A DNA stretch of 64,000 nucleotides from Flavisolibacter amylovorans (GTDB lineage: Bacteria; Bacteroidota; Bacteroidia; Chitinophagales; Chitinophagaceae). Made by a program: the position numbers and the translations under genes. The number at the start of each line of letters is the position of its first letter. Position 1 is the first letter of the stretch. The stretch is from NCBI RefSeq assembly GCF_039541815.1, contig NZ_BAABGY010000001.1, positions 500,686 to 564,685 of the forward strand, given 5' to 3'. Below are positions 1-8,629 of the stretch, piece by piece. The notes below the pieces were generated by a model, which saw nothing but the letters and a program-made list of their open reading frames with translations, was not told the origin of the DNA and ran no database searches.

Positions 1-1
1 C

Positions 2-556
2 TTCCTCAGCCAGGATACGGTATATACCGCCGAGCCCATCAACTCCGGCGGCTTCGGCCTCGGCCTCCTCGCCACGGCCCGCCTCAACCACCGCTTCGAG
101 GTCCGCTTCAACCCCACACTCATCTTCATGGAGCGCAGCATCCAGTACCGCCTCAAGTACGCCGACCCCTTCGAGGACGATCCCAACAGCACGCTCGTGA
201 CCAAGAAGGTGGAGTCGGTAATGACCTCGTTCCCGCTGCAGCTCAAGTTCCGCTCCGACCGCATCCACAACTTCCGCGTATATATGCTCGGCGGCGTCAA
301 GCTCGATTACGACCTTGCCTCCAATGCGAAGGCCCGCCAGGCCGACAACATGATCCGCATCGGCAAGATCGACTACGGCATCGAGGCCGGGCTCGGGTTC
401 AACTTCTACTTCCAGAGCTTCATCTTCTCACCGGAGATCAAGATCTCCAACGGCCAACGCAATATGCACGACCGCAACGCCAACCTCAAATACTCCAACG
501 TCATCGACCGCATCCAGAGCCGCATGATCGTGTTTTCGATCCACCTCGAAGGATGA
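2..556 (+). CDS. porT: PorT-like T9SS outer membrane protein, C-terminal part
   Basis: The frame is open from the first bases of the window, so the N-terminus and signal peptide lie outside it. The visible 184 residues show alternating hydrophobic and polar strands of an outer membrane beta-barrel. The stretch GLGFNFYFQSFIFSPEIKIS followed by a short terminal strand resembles the C-terminal part of the PorT family. PorT is an outer membrane barrel protein needed for type IX secretion in gliding Bacteroidota. The assignment is from family resemblance. A generic outer-membrane beta-barrel (PF13568-like) protein is the alternative. A hairpin terminator follows the stop. Confidence 0.7.
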   Translation, partial: FLSQDTVYTAEPINSGGFGLGLLATARLNHRFEVRFNPTLIFMERSIQYRLKYADPFEDDPNSTLVTKKVESVMTSFPLQLKFRSDRIHNFRVYMLGGVKLDYDLASNAKARQADNMIRIGKIDYGIEAGLGFNFYFQSFIFSPEIKISNGQRNMHDRNANLKYSNVIDRIQSRMIVFSIHLEG

Positions 557-599
557 GGATTATCGAACAGGAGAAAAAGGAATACGGAATGTCGAAGTA

Positions 600-627
600 A
601 AAACCCCGCCACGTCGGGGTTGTCTTT
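600..627 (+). terminator. hairpin terminator after porT
   Basis: AACCCCG pairs with CGGGGTT over a short loop and is followed by a T-containing tract, about 45 bases after the porT stop. Confidence 0.6.
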
Positions 628-677
628 GATTTTGAGCAGCGTAGTGACGATAGTCAGAAAGGAGAGAAATGACGCAG

Positions 678-693
678 CCCCGAAGCTTCGGGG
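678..693. repeat. perfect 16-bp palindrome
   Basis: CCCCGAAGCTTCGGGG is a perfect palindrome in the spacer between porT and the convergent GAF gene. It may be a second terminator stem. The rest of 557-789 shows no gene. Confidence 0.5.
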
Positions 694-789
694 TTTAGGA
701 TCTATATGATCAGCGCCGATAGTTGCTTTCCGGGCACTGGTTTCCAGGTCCGCAAACTACTTCCGCACGTATAGACCAATAGACGCTCT

Positions 790-1326
790 TCACGCCTCCG
801 TACCGCCGTTTTCAAGCAGGTGCTGCTCCAACTCCTGGGCGGTGCGGGGAGCAAGTGCGCGCAGGCCATCTTCCACGGCGCCTGCCAGCGGGATCATCTT
901 CGTATCCATCAGTACGATGATGCCGATGGGATTGCGGGCGTCGTTGAACAGCGGGAAGCCGATATAGGAATCGATGTTGAGGTCGCGCAGCTCCTTGTCG
1001 GAGGGAAACATCTGCTGGATGCCGGTGGGGTAATAGCAGCAGTTGCGGCCGATGACGTTTTCGCAGGGCGTGCCGCTGAGGGGGTAGGAGATATTGCTCG
1101 CCACTTCACCACCGGCGTAGAGCACCACCGTACGCACCTGGTTATGCTGCTTCTTGTCGGGGTAACCGATGAGTACGTAGCTGATGCCTACCTCCTCGGC
1201 CAGGAAGCGGGCGAGGTCGGTGAAGTACTGGCTGCCCCGGTAGCGGTCGGCAAAGTCCTGGCAGCGGCTCGGGAAGGTGCTGCGGGATTGCAGCACGTCG
1301 GGAACGGGGGTAGCGGTTTCAGGCAT
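790..1326 (-). CDS. GAF domain protein
   Basis: This is a soluble protein of 178 residues. Residues about 30-170 look like a single GAF domain: an N-terminal helix (FADRYRGSQYFTDLARFLAE), strands YVLIGYP and VRTVVLYAGG, and the late motif YIGFPLFNDARNPIGIIVLMD typical of GAF folds. GAF domains bind small ligands or serve as redox or signalling sensors. There is no attached output domain, so the partner is unknown. Its start overlaps the end of the upstream 119-residue gene by 8 bases, so the two are probably cotranscribed and translationally coupled. Confidence 0.7.
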   Translation of the reverse strand: MPETATPVPDVLQSRSTFPSRCQDFADRYRGSQYFTDLARFLAEEVGISYVLIGYPDKKQHNQVRTVVLYAGGEVASNISYPLSGTPCENVIGRNCCYYPTGIQQMFPSDKELRDLNIDSYIGFPLFNDARNPIGIIVLMDTKMIPLAGAVEDGLRALAPRTAQELEQHLLENGGTEA

Positions 1327-1678
1327 AGAGCTGGTCGATTAAAAGGTTATCGGTTAGGTATTTCAGTTTATCGGGCGCGGAGGCAAGGGCCACGAGCTGC
1401 GCCTCCCAGTCATCGCCAAACAGGGCGCGGGCAAACGGAACATCGAAGAAGAGCAGGTAGATGCTGTCGTAAACAACCCGGAGCTGGTCGGCATTGCGGA
1501 GCACGAAGGCCATGCGGCCCGTCACGGGGTCGAAGGAGGTGATGGTGAACGAGTCGTAGTCGTCGAGGAAGTTCTTGAACAGGAAGCCGCTGCGCTTTGC
1601 CTTCAGGATGATGAGGTAAAGCAGTTCTTTTGGATGCTCGCGCAGTTCAAATGAGGTCTTACGTTTTGCATCTGCCAT
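1319..1678 (-). CDS. small soluble protein of unknown function, coupled to GAF gene
   Basis: The 119 residues are rich in charged and aromatic residues, with no signal peptide or membrane segment. I do not recognise a family. The basic start (MADAKRKTSFELREHPKELL) and the segment DSFTITSFDPVTGRMAFVLR suggest a small alpha/beta domain. Its last 8 bases overlap the start of the GAF gene, which suggests a two-gene operon and a linked role. The open frame and coupling make it a credible gene. Confidence 0.6.
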   Translation of the reverse strand: MADAKRKTSFELREHPKELLYLIILKAKRSGFLFKNFLDDYDSFTITSFDPVTGRMAFVLRNADQLRVVYDSIYLLFFDVPFARALFGDDWEAQLVALASAPDKLKYLTDNLLIDQLYA

Positions 1679-1713
1679 GGGGCACCGTTCTTAGGTAGCC
1701 TGGATTGCAAAAA

Positions 1714-2190
1714 TCATACCCCCAGGACCTTCCGCAGGCACACGCTTCCATCCACGCCGGTGTAGGGCGGATAGTTGGGGATGATCGTGTAGCCGGTTTT
1801 CTGGTAAAGGGCGATCGCCTCTTCGTGCCGGACGCCGGTTTCCAGCACGCAGGCCGTATAGCCGAGCTCGCAGCACCAGGTTTCCAGCTCGGCAAGCACC
1901 GCGGCTGCAAGGCCCCGCCTTCGCCCGTCGGGGTGGGTGAACATCCGCTTGATCTCGGCTACACCGGGCCCGAACTCCTTGAAGGCACCGCAGGCCAGCG
2001 CGCGCCCATCCAATACCGCCAGCACAACGTGCCGGATCGGCGCCAGGCCGTTGAACTGCCCGTAGAATTGCTGTTCGGCGCCGTTGCGCACCGCCAGGTC
2101 GGCATCGAGCAGCGCTACGAGTGCACGGAAGTCGGTGTTGCCCGCGTCGGTACGGATGAGTGCCGGCAGGAGAGAAGCGGTCGTTTGCAT
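1714..2190 (-). CDS. GNAT family N-acetyltransferase
   Basis: The C-terminal half carries the GNAT acetyl-CoA site: strand EIKRMFTHPDGRRRGLA(A) gives the R/Q-x-x-G-x-G/A loop, followed by a helix (VLAELETWCCELGY) and strand CVLETG, then EEAIALYQKTGY, the usual motif B. These features mark a small-molecule acetyltransferase of the PhnO/ElaA-like kind; the substrate cannot be told. I chose the internal ATG at 2190 (MQTTASLLPAL) because the upstream extension to 2280 is low in domain character. The longer start remains possible. Confidence 0.8.
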   Translation of the reverse strand: MQTTASLLPALIRTDAGNTDFRALVALLDADLAVRNGAEQQFYGQFNGLAPIRHVVLAVLDGRALACGAFKEFGPGVAEIKRMFTHPDGRRRGLAAAVLAELETWCCELGYTACVLETGVRHEEAIALYQKTGYTIIPNYPPYTGVDGSVCLRKVLGV

Positions 2191-2280
2191 GTCGGTAGTA
2201 GATAAATCACAATTAGTCATTCGGCCCAGGTATGCCGGATGAGCGTTTCCCAACAAAGTATGGGTTGCGCTAGGCATCAA

Positions 2281-2337
2281 TCACCCATCACCCCATCACC
2301 TCATTACCCCATCAGCACATTAGCACATTATCCCTTA
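2281..2337. repeat. degenerate 8-base period repeat (ATTAGCAC family)
   Basis: About seven units of eight bases of the type ATCACCCC, ATCAGCAC, ATTAGCAC follow one another. The repeat runs into the stop codon of the rhomboid gene at 2328-2330. Related arrays lie at 30344-30384 and 32281-32315. Confidence 0.75.
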
Positions 2338-3164
2338 GCGGAATATTCCTTCAGCAGCTGCCGCTCCCGCGCCGTGAGGCCGCCCATGCCCTTGCGGTGG
2401 ATCTTGTCGAGGATGCGGTCGATCTCTTCCTGGCGGATCTTCTTGTCGGAGTTGTAGCGGTCTTCCAAATTGAGCACGCGCGCCGGCTGCCTGCCCGAGG
2501 AGGGAAAAAGGTCGACGTGGAGGAGCTGGGGCTTGCGGGCGGCGATATAGAGAAAGACGAGCGCCGGCACCGTCACCGCCGTGATGTAGATCCAGTTGGC
2601 AGTCAGCGCTTGCGGTTGCAGCAGCAGCCCGATCATCATACCGGCGAGGGCGCCTCCGAGATGCGCTTCATAGGCCACGCCGCCCCGCCCCGAGCGGATG
2701 CCCCAGATGGTGAGGATCATGAACGCAAGTCCGAAGAACCAGGCTTTCATGGGGATGAAGACGAGCATCATGGTGGATTGCGGGAACAGGGCCACCGCCG
2801 CAAAGAGCACCCCGCTGATGGCGCCCGTGGCACCCATCGTGGTGTAGCCGGGCTCGTAGCGCTTCAGCCAGAGCAGCAGCGCATTGCCGCCAACCCCGCT
2901 TGCCAGGTAGAGCAACGCGAACGCGACGGGACCGAGCGTGGCTTCCATCATGCCCCCGATAAAGAAGATGCCGAGCACGTTGAGCACGAAGTGCCCCCAG
3001 CTCATATGCAGGAAGATCGACGTGAAGAGGCGCTTATAATCGCGGTGCACCCGCACGCCGTCGACCCAGAACTGGTAACGTTCCATCAGCAGCGTGTGGC
3101 GCAGGCCCTGGTAGGTTACGATGAAAGTGGCGATCAGGAGCCCAAGTCCGATGTATCCTGGCAT
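2328..3164 (-). CDS. rhomboid family intramembrane serine protease
   Basis: The 278 residues have about six membrane segments. GATGAISG (residues 111-118) holds the catalytic serine (S117, GxSG) and EAHLGGALAG the catalytic histidine (about H168). HFVLNVLG near residue 58-65 gives the conserved histidine/asparagine of helix 2. Rhomboids cut substrates within the membrane. A soluble C-terminal tail (residues about 225-278) ends in a basic-acidic helix, RQEEIDRILDKIHRKGMGGL, a tail common in Bacteroidota rhomboids. Both catalytic residues are intact. Its substrate is unknown. Confidence 0.92.
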   Translation of the reverse strand: MPGYIGLGLLIATFIVTYQGLRHTLLMERYQFWVDGVRVHRDYKRLFTSIFLHMSWGHFVLNVLGIFFIGGMMEATLGPVAFALLYLASGVGGNALLLWLKRYEPGYTTMGATGAISGVLFAAVALFPQSTMMLVFIPMKAWFFGLAFMILTIWGIRSGRGGVAYEAHLGGALAGMMIGLLLQPQALTANWIYITAVTVPALVFLYIAARKPQLLHVDLFPSSGRQPARVLNLEDRYNSDKKIRQEEIDRILDKIHRKGMGGLTARERQLLKEYSAKG

Positions 3165-3290
3165 GGGAGGTGGTGGCTTTAGGTCAGTGAATAGGGGCTG
3201 TTTCCCTGAAATAAAGGTAATGCCTTTTTTGAGGCCGCGCTTCCCGGGAAATGGGTACTACCGAAGCCGCTCGCAGGTGCATCGGGGCAT

Positions 3291-4379
3291 CTATACCGGC
3301 TGAACCGTCGCAAAAGGCAGCAGGGTGATGCCCCCGCCGGGCAGCTCGGCCAGGTAGCCCTTGTCGGTCAGGGCGAGCGCGGGCAGCACCGACTGCGCCG
3401 GCACCGTGGTGCCGCTTTCGGTACGCTGGGTCTTCCGGAGCTTCAGCGCAAGGGGCAGCGAACGCTTCGCAAGGGCCGGCGCCTGCCGCTCGGTCTTGTC
3501 GATAAAGGGGTAGGGGTCTACGGCGCCCTCATAGGTGTAGATGCCGAAGTGCAGGTGCGCGGGCGTGGTGCGCGCATTGCCGGTGTTGCCGACGAGGCCG
3601 ATCGTTTCGCCCGCGGCCACGCGCTGCCCCGGGCGCACGAGTTGCTCGTCGAGGTGGGCATAGTAGAGGTTGTAGTTCTTGCCGTCGGGGCGCAGGAACA
3701 CGTATTTCCCGCCGAGGGGGCTTTCGCTGACGCTCGTGACCGTGCCCGCGGCACCGGCCACGGCGGGGGTGCCCTTGGGGGCAAAGATGTCGACGCCCTC
3801 GTGGCGGCGGGCGCCCCCGTCGCGGTCGGCGCCCCAGAAGGAGCCGGCCTTTGCCTTAGGGCCCGCTACCGGGAAGCCGAGCGTGGGGCCGGTGCCCACC
3901 GACAGGCTGTAGGTCCCTCCCTGCCGCAGGGCCGGCTGCAGGCGCAGGATATAGGTGCCGCTGTGCTCCACATCGAAGCGCAGGCTTTCGGCGCCGGGCT
4001 CCGCGGAAAGCTGCAGCGCGGTGGTGCCGCCGTCTTCGCGGAATACCTCGGCATAGAGGGGTAGGGTGGTGGCGTCGCGTTCGCTGATGGCGATCCGGAG
4101 GCTCTGGCCCTGCTTCGCGGTGAAGCGCAGACCGAGGGCGCGCGGCTTATCGGTGCCGAAGCGGCCGCTGTGGCGATAGGGGAGCGTGATGCCGACGGGC
4201 GCCGCAAGTGCGCTTGCTCCGGCAGCGCGCCAGGCGCGCCCTTCGGGCGTCTCGTCGATATCGGCCTTATCGAGCCTGCGCTCGTAGGCTTCACGCGGCG
4301 TGTCTTTTTTGAATACGGAGCGGGCCGGACCGCAACTTACAAGGGCGGCACCGAGCAGGAGGGGTAAAACAGTTTTCAT
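3291..4379 (-). CDS. M23 family metallopeptidase, predicted lipoprotein
   Basis: A lipobox (GAALVSC, Cys16) marks it for export and lipid anchoring. Residues about 60-165 form a beta-rich domain resembling a pre-peptidase C-terminal or Ig-like fold (RFTAKQGQSLRIAI, SGTYILRLQP). A LytM/M23 domain follows: RHEGVDIFAPKGTP has the first His and Asp zinc ligands and PAHLHFGIY has the H-x-H motif, with YYAHL between them. M23 enzymes cleave peptidoglycan cross-bridges. The C-terminal 70 residues are a small extra domain. The set of zinc ligands is complete, so it is probably active. Confidence 0.9.
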   Translation of the reverse strand: MKTVLPLLLGAALVSCGPARSVFKKDTPREAYERRLDKADIDETPEGRAWRAAGASALAAPVGITLPYRHSGRFGTDKPRALGLRFTAKQGQSLRIAISERDATTLPLYAEVFREDGGTTALQLSAEPGAESLRFDVEHSGTYILRLQPALRQGGTYSLSVGTGPTLGFPVAGPKAKAGSFWGADRDGGARRHEGVDIFAPKGTPAVAGAAGTVTSVSESPLGGKYVFLRPDGKNYNLYYAHLDEQLVRPGQRVAAGETIGLVGNTGNARTTPAHLHFGIYTYEGAVDPYPFIDKTERQAPALAKRSLPLALKLRKTQRTESGTTVPAQSVLPALALTDKGYLAELPGGGITLLPFATVQPV

Positions 4380-4427
4380 AGGCAGGGCTGCCCGTGCAAA
4401 TACAGCTCCGGAAACGGTTAAGGAAGA

Positions 4428-4472
4428 TTGAATATCGGATAGCGAATCTCGGAAGACGAATCTCGGAACGGG
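4428..4472. repeat. degenerate GAATCTCGGA repeat
   Basis: Three units of the type GAATatCGGAtagC / GAATCTCGGAagaC / GAATCTCGGAacgg with a 14-base period lie between the M23 gene and the next lipoprotein gene. Confidence 0.5.
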
Positions 4473-4479
4473 AGGTGGT

Positions 4480-5031
4480 TCAGGGTTGTTTCAGCAGGAA
4501 CGAAGCGGCGATGAGCTCCATGCCGGGGGCAACGCGGGCGCTGTCGGAATCGAAGTACTGCTCCACGTTGATGAAGGAGCTTTCGGCACCGCTGTGCGCG
4601 AAGATCCGTACGCGGCCCGGAAAGACGCCCATTATCCTGCCCTTTAGCTCAACACCGGTGCCCCGGTAGCGGCCCCATTCCCGGAAGCGCGTGAGCGTGC
4701 TTTTCTTAAGCAATTGGTTGCGGAACTCTTTGACCTGCTCGTTCACGAACAAGTCCTCGTCGATATCGGTGTCGAATACAAAGAACATCGACATCGCGTT
4801 GTCGTTGGACACATCGATCGAGAACAAGGCATCGGGATCGTAGTCGTCATCGGCGGTGTCGATCGTCCAGGCGGCAGGGTAGTAGAGGCGGAAGGCGGCA
4901 CGGTCGATGATGCGCGATGCGTGCCCGAGCTGCTGCTGCGGAGGAGAGGTAGCCGCTTTCTTCCGGGCGCCGCCGGGCGACCCGCTGCAGGCAGCGAGGA
5001 CGAGAAGGCAAAAGAGGTAGGGCGTGCGCAT
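4480..5031 (-). CDS. predicted lipoprotein of unknown function
   Basis: The start at 5031 (MRTPYLFCLLVLAAC) gives a clean lipoprotein signal with Cys15. An in-frame start at 5052 would add seven residues before it. The mature part, about 165 residues, begins with a Lys/Ser/Gln linker and then a compact alpha/beta domain (FRLYYPAAWTID, MSMFFVFDTDID, FREWGRYRGTGVELKGRI). This resembles small PsbP/DUF1795-like domains with the motif YPxxW, but I am not sure. A near-match promoter box TATCTTTC lies about 10 bases upstream of the ATG. Confidence 0.7.
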   Translation of the reverse strand: MRTPYLFCLLVLAACSGSPGGARKKAATSPPQQQLGHASRIIDRAAFRLYYPAAWTIDTADDDYDPDALFSIDVSNDNAMSMFFVFDTDIDEDLFVNEQVKEFRNQLLKKSTLTRFREWGRYRGTGVELKGRIMGVFPGRVRIFAHSGAESSFINVEQYFDSDSARVAPGMELIAASFLLKQP

Positions 5032-5129
5032 CCGGACAGAAAGATAGTGCACCGATACGGAATCTCCGACCCCTTATAGCCAATCTGCCTGCCCGATCTG
5101 CCTCCACATCCGCTACGGGGCACCAGGGT

Positions 5130-5159
5130 AAAAGCCCCGGCTGAAGCGCCGGGGCTTTT
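5130..5159. terminator. bidirectional hairpin terminator
   Basis: AAAAGCCCCGG(c) pairs with (g)CCGGGGCTTTT around a short loop, between the DUF4242 gene and the lipoprotein gene; T runs on both strands. Confidence 0.85.
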
Positions 5160-5165
5160 CACGCC

Positions 5166-5462
5166 TTAGGCTTCATGCACGAGCTCGCGCACTTCGGCAG
5201 TCGTTGGATCGATGATCGTAGAAATACGGTTGATGCGGTTGGCCGGGAAGCCGCCTTTTTCGGCATGGGCGCGCACGGTAGCCTCGTCGGGGGCAATGTA
5301 GACGCAATAGATCTTGTCGTCGGTGACGTAGCTCTGGATCCACTGGATGCGCGGGCCGAGCTCCCTGAGTACGCCGCAGGAGGTCTGCGAGATGGCCTGC
5401 AGCTGCTCGCCGGAGAGCTGTCCGGCACCGGGGAGTTCGCGCTCGATCAGGAACTTGGGCAT
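5166..5462 (-). CDS. DUF4242 (SCO4226-like nickel-binding) protein
   Basis: The 98 residues match the DUF4242 pattern: opening MPKFLIERELPGAG, then GVLRELGPRIQWIQSYVTDDKIYCVYIAPDEATVRAHAEKGGFPANRI with the late block ISTIIDPTTAE. Members form ferredoxin-like dimers; the Streptomyces protein SCO4226 binds nickel. A role in metal binding here is only inferred from the family. The gene stands alone between terminators. Confidence 0.82.
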   Translation of the reverse strand: MPKFLIERELPGAGQLSGEQLQAISQTSCGVLRELGPRIQWIQSYVTDDKIYCVYIAPDEATVRAHAEKGGFPANRINRISTIIDPTTAEVRELVHEA

Positions 5463-5586
5463 ATCGTTGGGTTTTTGATGACGGGGGAGGGCGGGTGCGG
5501 CACTCCTAAGCTACGCCGGCTTTCGCCCGTTTCCCTGCATGGGCTTCGCCTTTTTTTCGCCCTTGCGCGTCCCGGTCCGGCGGTGT

Positions 5587-6015
5587 CTATGGGTTCTCTT
5601 TGCCGGTGTTCGGATCGTAAGCCGTCATCCAGCGCACGCCGTAGCGGTCGGTGAAGGTGCCCATGAAGGCGCCCCAGAATTTGGGGCCCAGCGGGTCGTG
5701 GATGGTAGCGCCCGCGGAGAGCTTTGCATAGTAGTCGCGGCATTCCGCTTCGGAGCTGCAGTGGATCATAACGCCGAAGTTGTTGCCCTGGGTATAGGCG
5801 CCGGGTGTGAGGTCGGAGGCCATCAGCAGCAGGCCCCCGGTACGGAGTTCGCTGTGCAGCACCTGATGCTTCATGTGGGGCGGGCAATGCGCCTCGATGG
5901 GCGATCCTTCGATGGCCCGGATGGCAAGATCGCCGCCGAGGCATTGCTGGTAGTGGGTCATCACTTCGCGGCAGTTGCCGTTGAAGGCGAGATAAGCGGT
6001 TAGTGCGGTGGGCAT
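5587..6015 (-). CDS. VOC family protein, PhnB-like
   Basis: The 142 residues have the PhnB/3-demethylubiquinone-methyltransferase-like VOC layout: LTAYLAFNGNCREVMTHYQQ at the N-terminus, HSELRTGGLLLMASD in the middle, GVMIHCSSEAECRDYYAKL, and the ending GAFMGTFTDRYGVRWM, where WGxxxGxxxDxYGxxW is characteristic. The metal ligands of true glyoxalases are not evident, so the reaction is unknown. A TATGTTTG box sits about 22 bases upstream of the ATG. Confidence 0.85.
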   Translation of the reverse strand: MPTALTAYLAFNGNCREVMTHYQQCLGGDLAIRAIEGSPIEAHCPPHMKHQVLHSELRTGGLLLMASDLTPGAYTQGNNFGVMIHCSSEAECRDYYAKLSAGATIHDPLGPKFWGAFMGTFTDRYGVRWMTAYDPNTGKENP

Positions 6016-6111
6016 ACGTGTTGGTTGAGGCTACAAACATAACCTGCGCATCCCGGATCGGGAAGGGGCAAAGCCGACATTTCACGGGGGCTTCCGGCAG
6101 GCGCCGTGTAT

Positions 6112-6139
6112 GAAAAAGCCCCGGGCTGCAACCGGGGCT
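6112..6139 (-). terminator. terminator after the S41 peptidase gene
   Basis: Read on the minus strand, AGCCCCGG and CCGGGGCT form a stem followed by a T run, 25 bases after the S41 stop. Confidence 0.75.
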
Positions 6140-6163
6140 CTGCGTCATTTTGTAGAAATACGG

Positions 6164-7540
6164 TCAGCGTATTTTTCTTCCGAGCAGTTCCTGTGCCTTT
6201 TCGAGCACCGGGTCCCGCTTCGTCAGGTAGTCGTTGATGCTGCGGCTCACGGCTACATGCGGCTGGATGCCATAGCCCACGAACGCGCGGCCGTCGGGAT
6301 AGGTATCCTGCTTCGTGCATACCCGCGCCGACCCGCCACCCGGCAGGTCGAACTGGTAGGGCTGACCCGTGGAGCCGAAGGTGGGCGCGCCGATGCGCAC
6401 CATGTGCTTCTGGTTGTCGGCGTGAATGAGAAAGTCTTCGGCTGCCGACGCCGTCTGGTGACCCGTCAGCAGCATCGTGGGCACTACGAGGCGCTTTGCC
6501 TGGAGGCGGATGGGCGTTGGCTCGTAGTCGAAGTGGTGCCAGTAGTTGTCCTGGTAGGAAAGCAGGGCCCGTCGGTTCCAGCTATTACCGGCGGTGTCTG
6601 CCGGCTTTGTGTATTTGCCCCAGGCCTTGAAGGCAGGCACGTGCAGGCGGCTGGCGTAGCGGGCTCCGTAGAGCACGCTGTCGGGCGTCAGGTAGCGCAG
6701 GATGTCGGTGCCGATGCCGGTGGAGCCGCCTCCGTTGTAGCGCAGGTCGATGATGAGGCCCTTGGCGCTATAGAGTTCCGGCAGCAGGGCTTCGAACAGC
6801 GAGTCGATCTTCGGGTCGCTGAAGGAGTTGAGGCTCACGTAGGGCACTTTGTTGGGCAGCCAGCGGAAGTCGAGGAGGGCGCGATCCGCATCGAACGCGG
6901 GGAACACGGCCGTCTCCGTGCTGCGCGCATGTGTGAGGTCGAGGCGGAGCATCGATCCGTCGGGGCGGCGGAAGGTCACCTTATATTGGTCGCCCGCGTA
7001 GCCGGCAAGCAGGCCCGCCGTGGCCCAGTCTTCGAGCACATAATCGGTAGACGAGGAGATGTAGGGTTTTACAAACCGGTCCTTGTATTCCTGTGTGGGC
7101 AGCCCATTGACCTCGACAAGCTCGGAGCCTACCGGCAGCTCGTCTTTCTTGCTCAGGGCCGTACGGACCACGATGGCCTTGCCACCGATGTTCTCGAGAA
7201 AGAAGCGCCAGGCCCCGAACATGGAGGTGAAGTTCTCCGGCCCGCTCATTGGCGGCATATATACGTTGGTATGCCCGTCTTTGAGCAGGGCGCAAAATCG
7301 CTGCAGCTCGCGATAATAATCGTAGTCGTTCTTCGTGCCGGGGATCGAAACGAGGAGGGCCTTATAGGCGCTGTCCCAGGCGTTGCGGTCCACCTTGTTG
7401 AGGTATGCGAAATTGTAATTTACCTCCTGCCAGAATTTGGAGAGGCCGTACAGCTTGTCGGCAGGAGAGAGGGTGTTGGGCCATTGCGCGCGGGCGGTGA
7501 GCGATGCCAGGACGAGCAGGAGGAAGCACAGGTGTTTCAT
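6164..7540 (-). CDS. S41 family peptidase
   Basis: A signal peptide (MKHLCFLLLVLASLTARA) exports this protein of 458 residues. The core shows the tail-specific protease fold: VPYVSLNSFSD, KGLIIDLRYNGGGSTG and GHQTASAAEDF, where the serine in TASAAED is the nucleophile of S41 enzymes. A degenerate PDZ-like part (residues about 120-160, VGSELVEVNGLPTQEY) precedes it. It is likely a periplasmic or secreted peptidase. A TAACTTTG promoter box lies about 35 bases upstream of the ATG. Length is normal for the Bacteroidota S41 group. Confidence 0.9.
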   Translation of the reverse strand: MKHLCFLLLVLASLTARAQWPNTLSPADKLYGLSKFWQEVNYNFAYLNKVDRNAWDSAYKALLVSIPGTKNDYDYYRELQRFCALLKDGHTNVYMPPMSGPENFTSMFGAWRFFLENIGGKAIVVRTALSKKDELPVGSELVEVNGLPTQEYKDRFVKPYISSSTDYVLEDWATAGLLAGYAGDQYKVTFRRPDGSMLRLDLTHARSTETAVFPAFDADRALLDFRWLPNKVPYVSLNSFSDPKIDSLFEALLPELYSAKGLIIDLRYNGGGSTGIGTDILRYLTPDSVLYGARYASRLHVPAFKAWGKYTKPADTAGNSWNRRALLSYQDNYWHHFDYEPTPIRLQAKRLVVPTMLLTGHQTASAAEDFLIHADNQKHMVRIGAPTFGSTGQPYQFDLPGGGSARVCTKQDTYPDGRAFVGYGIQPHVAVSRSINDYLTKRDPVLEKAQELLGRKIR

Positions 7541-7623
7541 CGGCAGTTGGGAGTTTGGTCGGGTATTTTCGCAAAGTTACCGGTGCCGGTGCAATCGGGC
7601 AAGGAGCGATCAGGGTCCGGCTG

Positions 7624-8541
7624 CTAATGCTTTGCCCGTTGCTGCAGCACTTCGCGCAGCGGTGTCCAGGTCAGCTCCGGGTAGCGGGCGTTGTCGAGCG
7701 GGAAAAGCTTGGGCTTGCCGGTGAACATATTATGGAGGTACTGCATGCCCTGCCAGGGCGGGAACACTTCCTTCTTCTTCGGAAAGAGGACGCGCGTGAT
7801 GCGGATCATGCGGCCGAAGGCTTTGAGGGAGCCGGCGCGCAGGGGGCGGAAGTTGGTGCCGGTGGCGTCCTCGGCGGCACGCACGAGGCCGTGCACGTCG
7901 GCTGCTTCGCCGGCGATGCGCAGCCAGCGGGGCGTGGAGGGATCCAGGGCGGCTGCGGCGGTAAAGGCCGCGGTGTCTTCCATCGTGGTAAAGTCCATCG
8001 GCACGTCGGGGCGGCCCCAGTACAGCACGCGGTGCGGGCCGAAAAGCACCACGGGTGCCTGGCCGGTGAGCAGGTCGGCGAACATGCCGTTGAGGATGGA
8101 GGTGGCCCCGATGCGCGCCGCGTCGAGGCGGTCCGCGAACTCCCGCCGCAGGTCGAGGTTGCGGTTGGAGCCGGCGGGCAGCTTCGTGAAGTCGATGCAG
8201 AAGTCGGAGGGGATGAAGCGGGCCACGCCGCCGCCGACGGCCGCCTCGAGCAGGCGCGACTGTATTTCTACGATGGTGTCGCGCAGTCCCGACAGTGCCG
8301 ACACAACGCAGGTGGCGCCGCGGCAGGCTTCGGTGAGGCCATTGCGGTCGGCATAGTCGACCGGCACGATGCGGGCGCCGCTTTTGCCCAGGTCGGCGAG
8401 GGCGTCGTTGGCGGCGCCGGCACGAACGAGCGCGCGCACTTCCGCGCCGCGGAGGCGCAGGTGGTGTACGATGCGGCGGCCGAGGGCGCCGGTGGCGCCG
8501 GCCACCACGATGATACCGGGAGGCAGTTGGTTGTTATCCAT
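7624..8541 (-). CDS. NmrA-like NAD(P)-binding protein
   Basis: The start at 8541 (MDNNQLPPGIIVVAGATG) gives 305 residues; the frame stays open upstream to 8835 but that extension is low-complexity shadow. GATGALGRRI is the glycine-rich dinucleotide site of the NmrA/isoflavone-reductase branch of atypical SDRs. ARFIPSDFCIDFTKLP matches the P-S-[ED]-F block of that group. Members are redox sensors or reductases acting on aromatic substrates; the substrate here is unknown. Confidence 0.85.
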   Translation of the reverse strand: MDNNQLPPGIIVVAGATGALGRRIVHHLRLRGAEVRALVRAGAANDALADLGKSGARIVPVDYADRNGLTEACRGATCVVSALSGLRDTIVEIQSRLLEAAVGGGVARFIPSDFCIDFTKLPAGSNRNLDLRREFADRLDAARIGATSILNGMFADLLTGQAPVVLFGPHRVLYWGRPDVPMDFTTMEDTAAFTAAAALDPSTPRWLRIAGEAADVHGLVRAAEDATGTNFRPLRAGSLKAFGRMIRITRVLFPKKKEVFPPWQGMQYLHNMFTGKPKLFPLDNARYPELTWTPLREVLQQRAKH

Positions 8542-8629
8542 AGAAGAATGTGGGCGTTGATGCGCCTGTTCCCTCACCATACAATTTTGCGACCCGAAAG
8601 TTTGCCGGGCCACTCTTCCTGTTCGTAAA

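Noticed and set aside
6110..7627. Plus-strand open frame of 505 codons opposite the S41 peptidase
   Set aside because: Antisense shadow; the S41 motifs lie on the minus strand.
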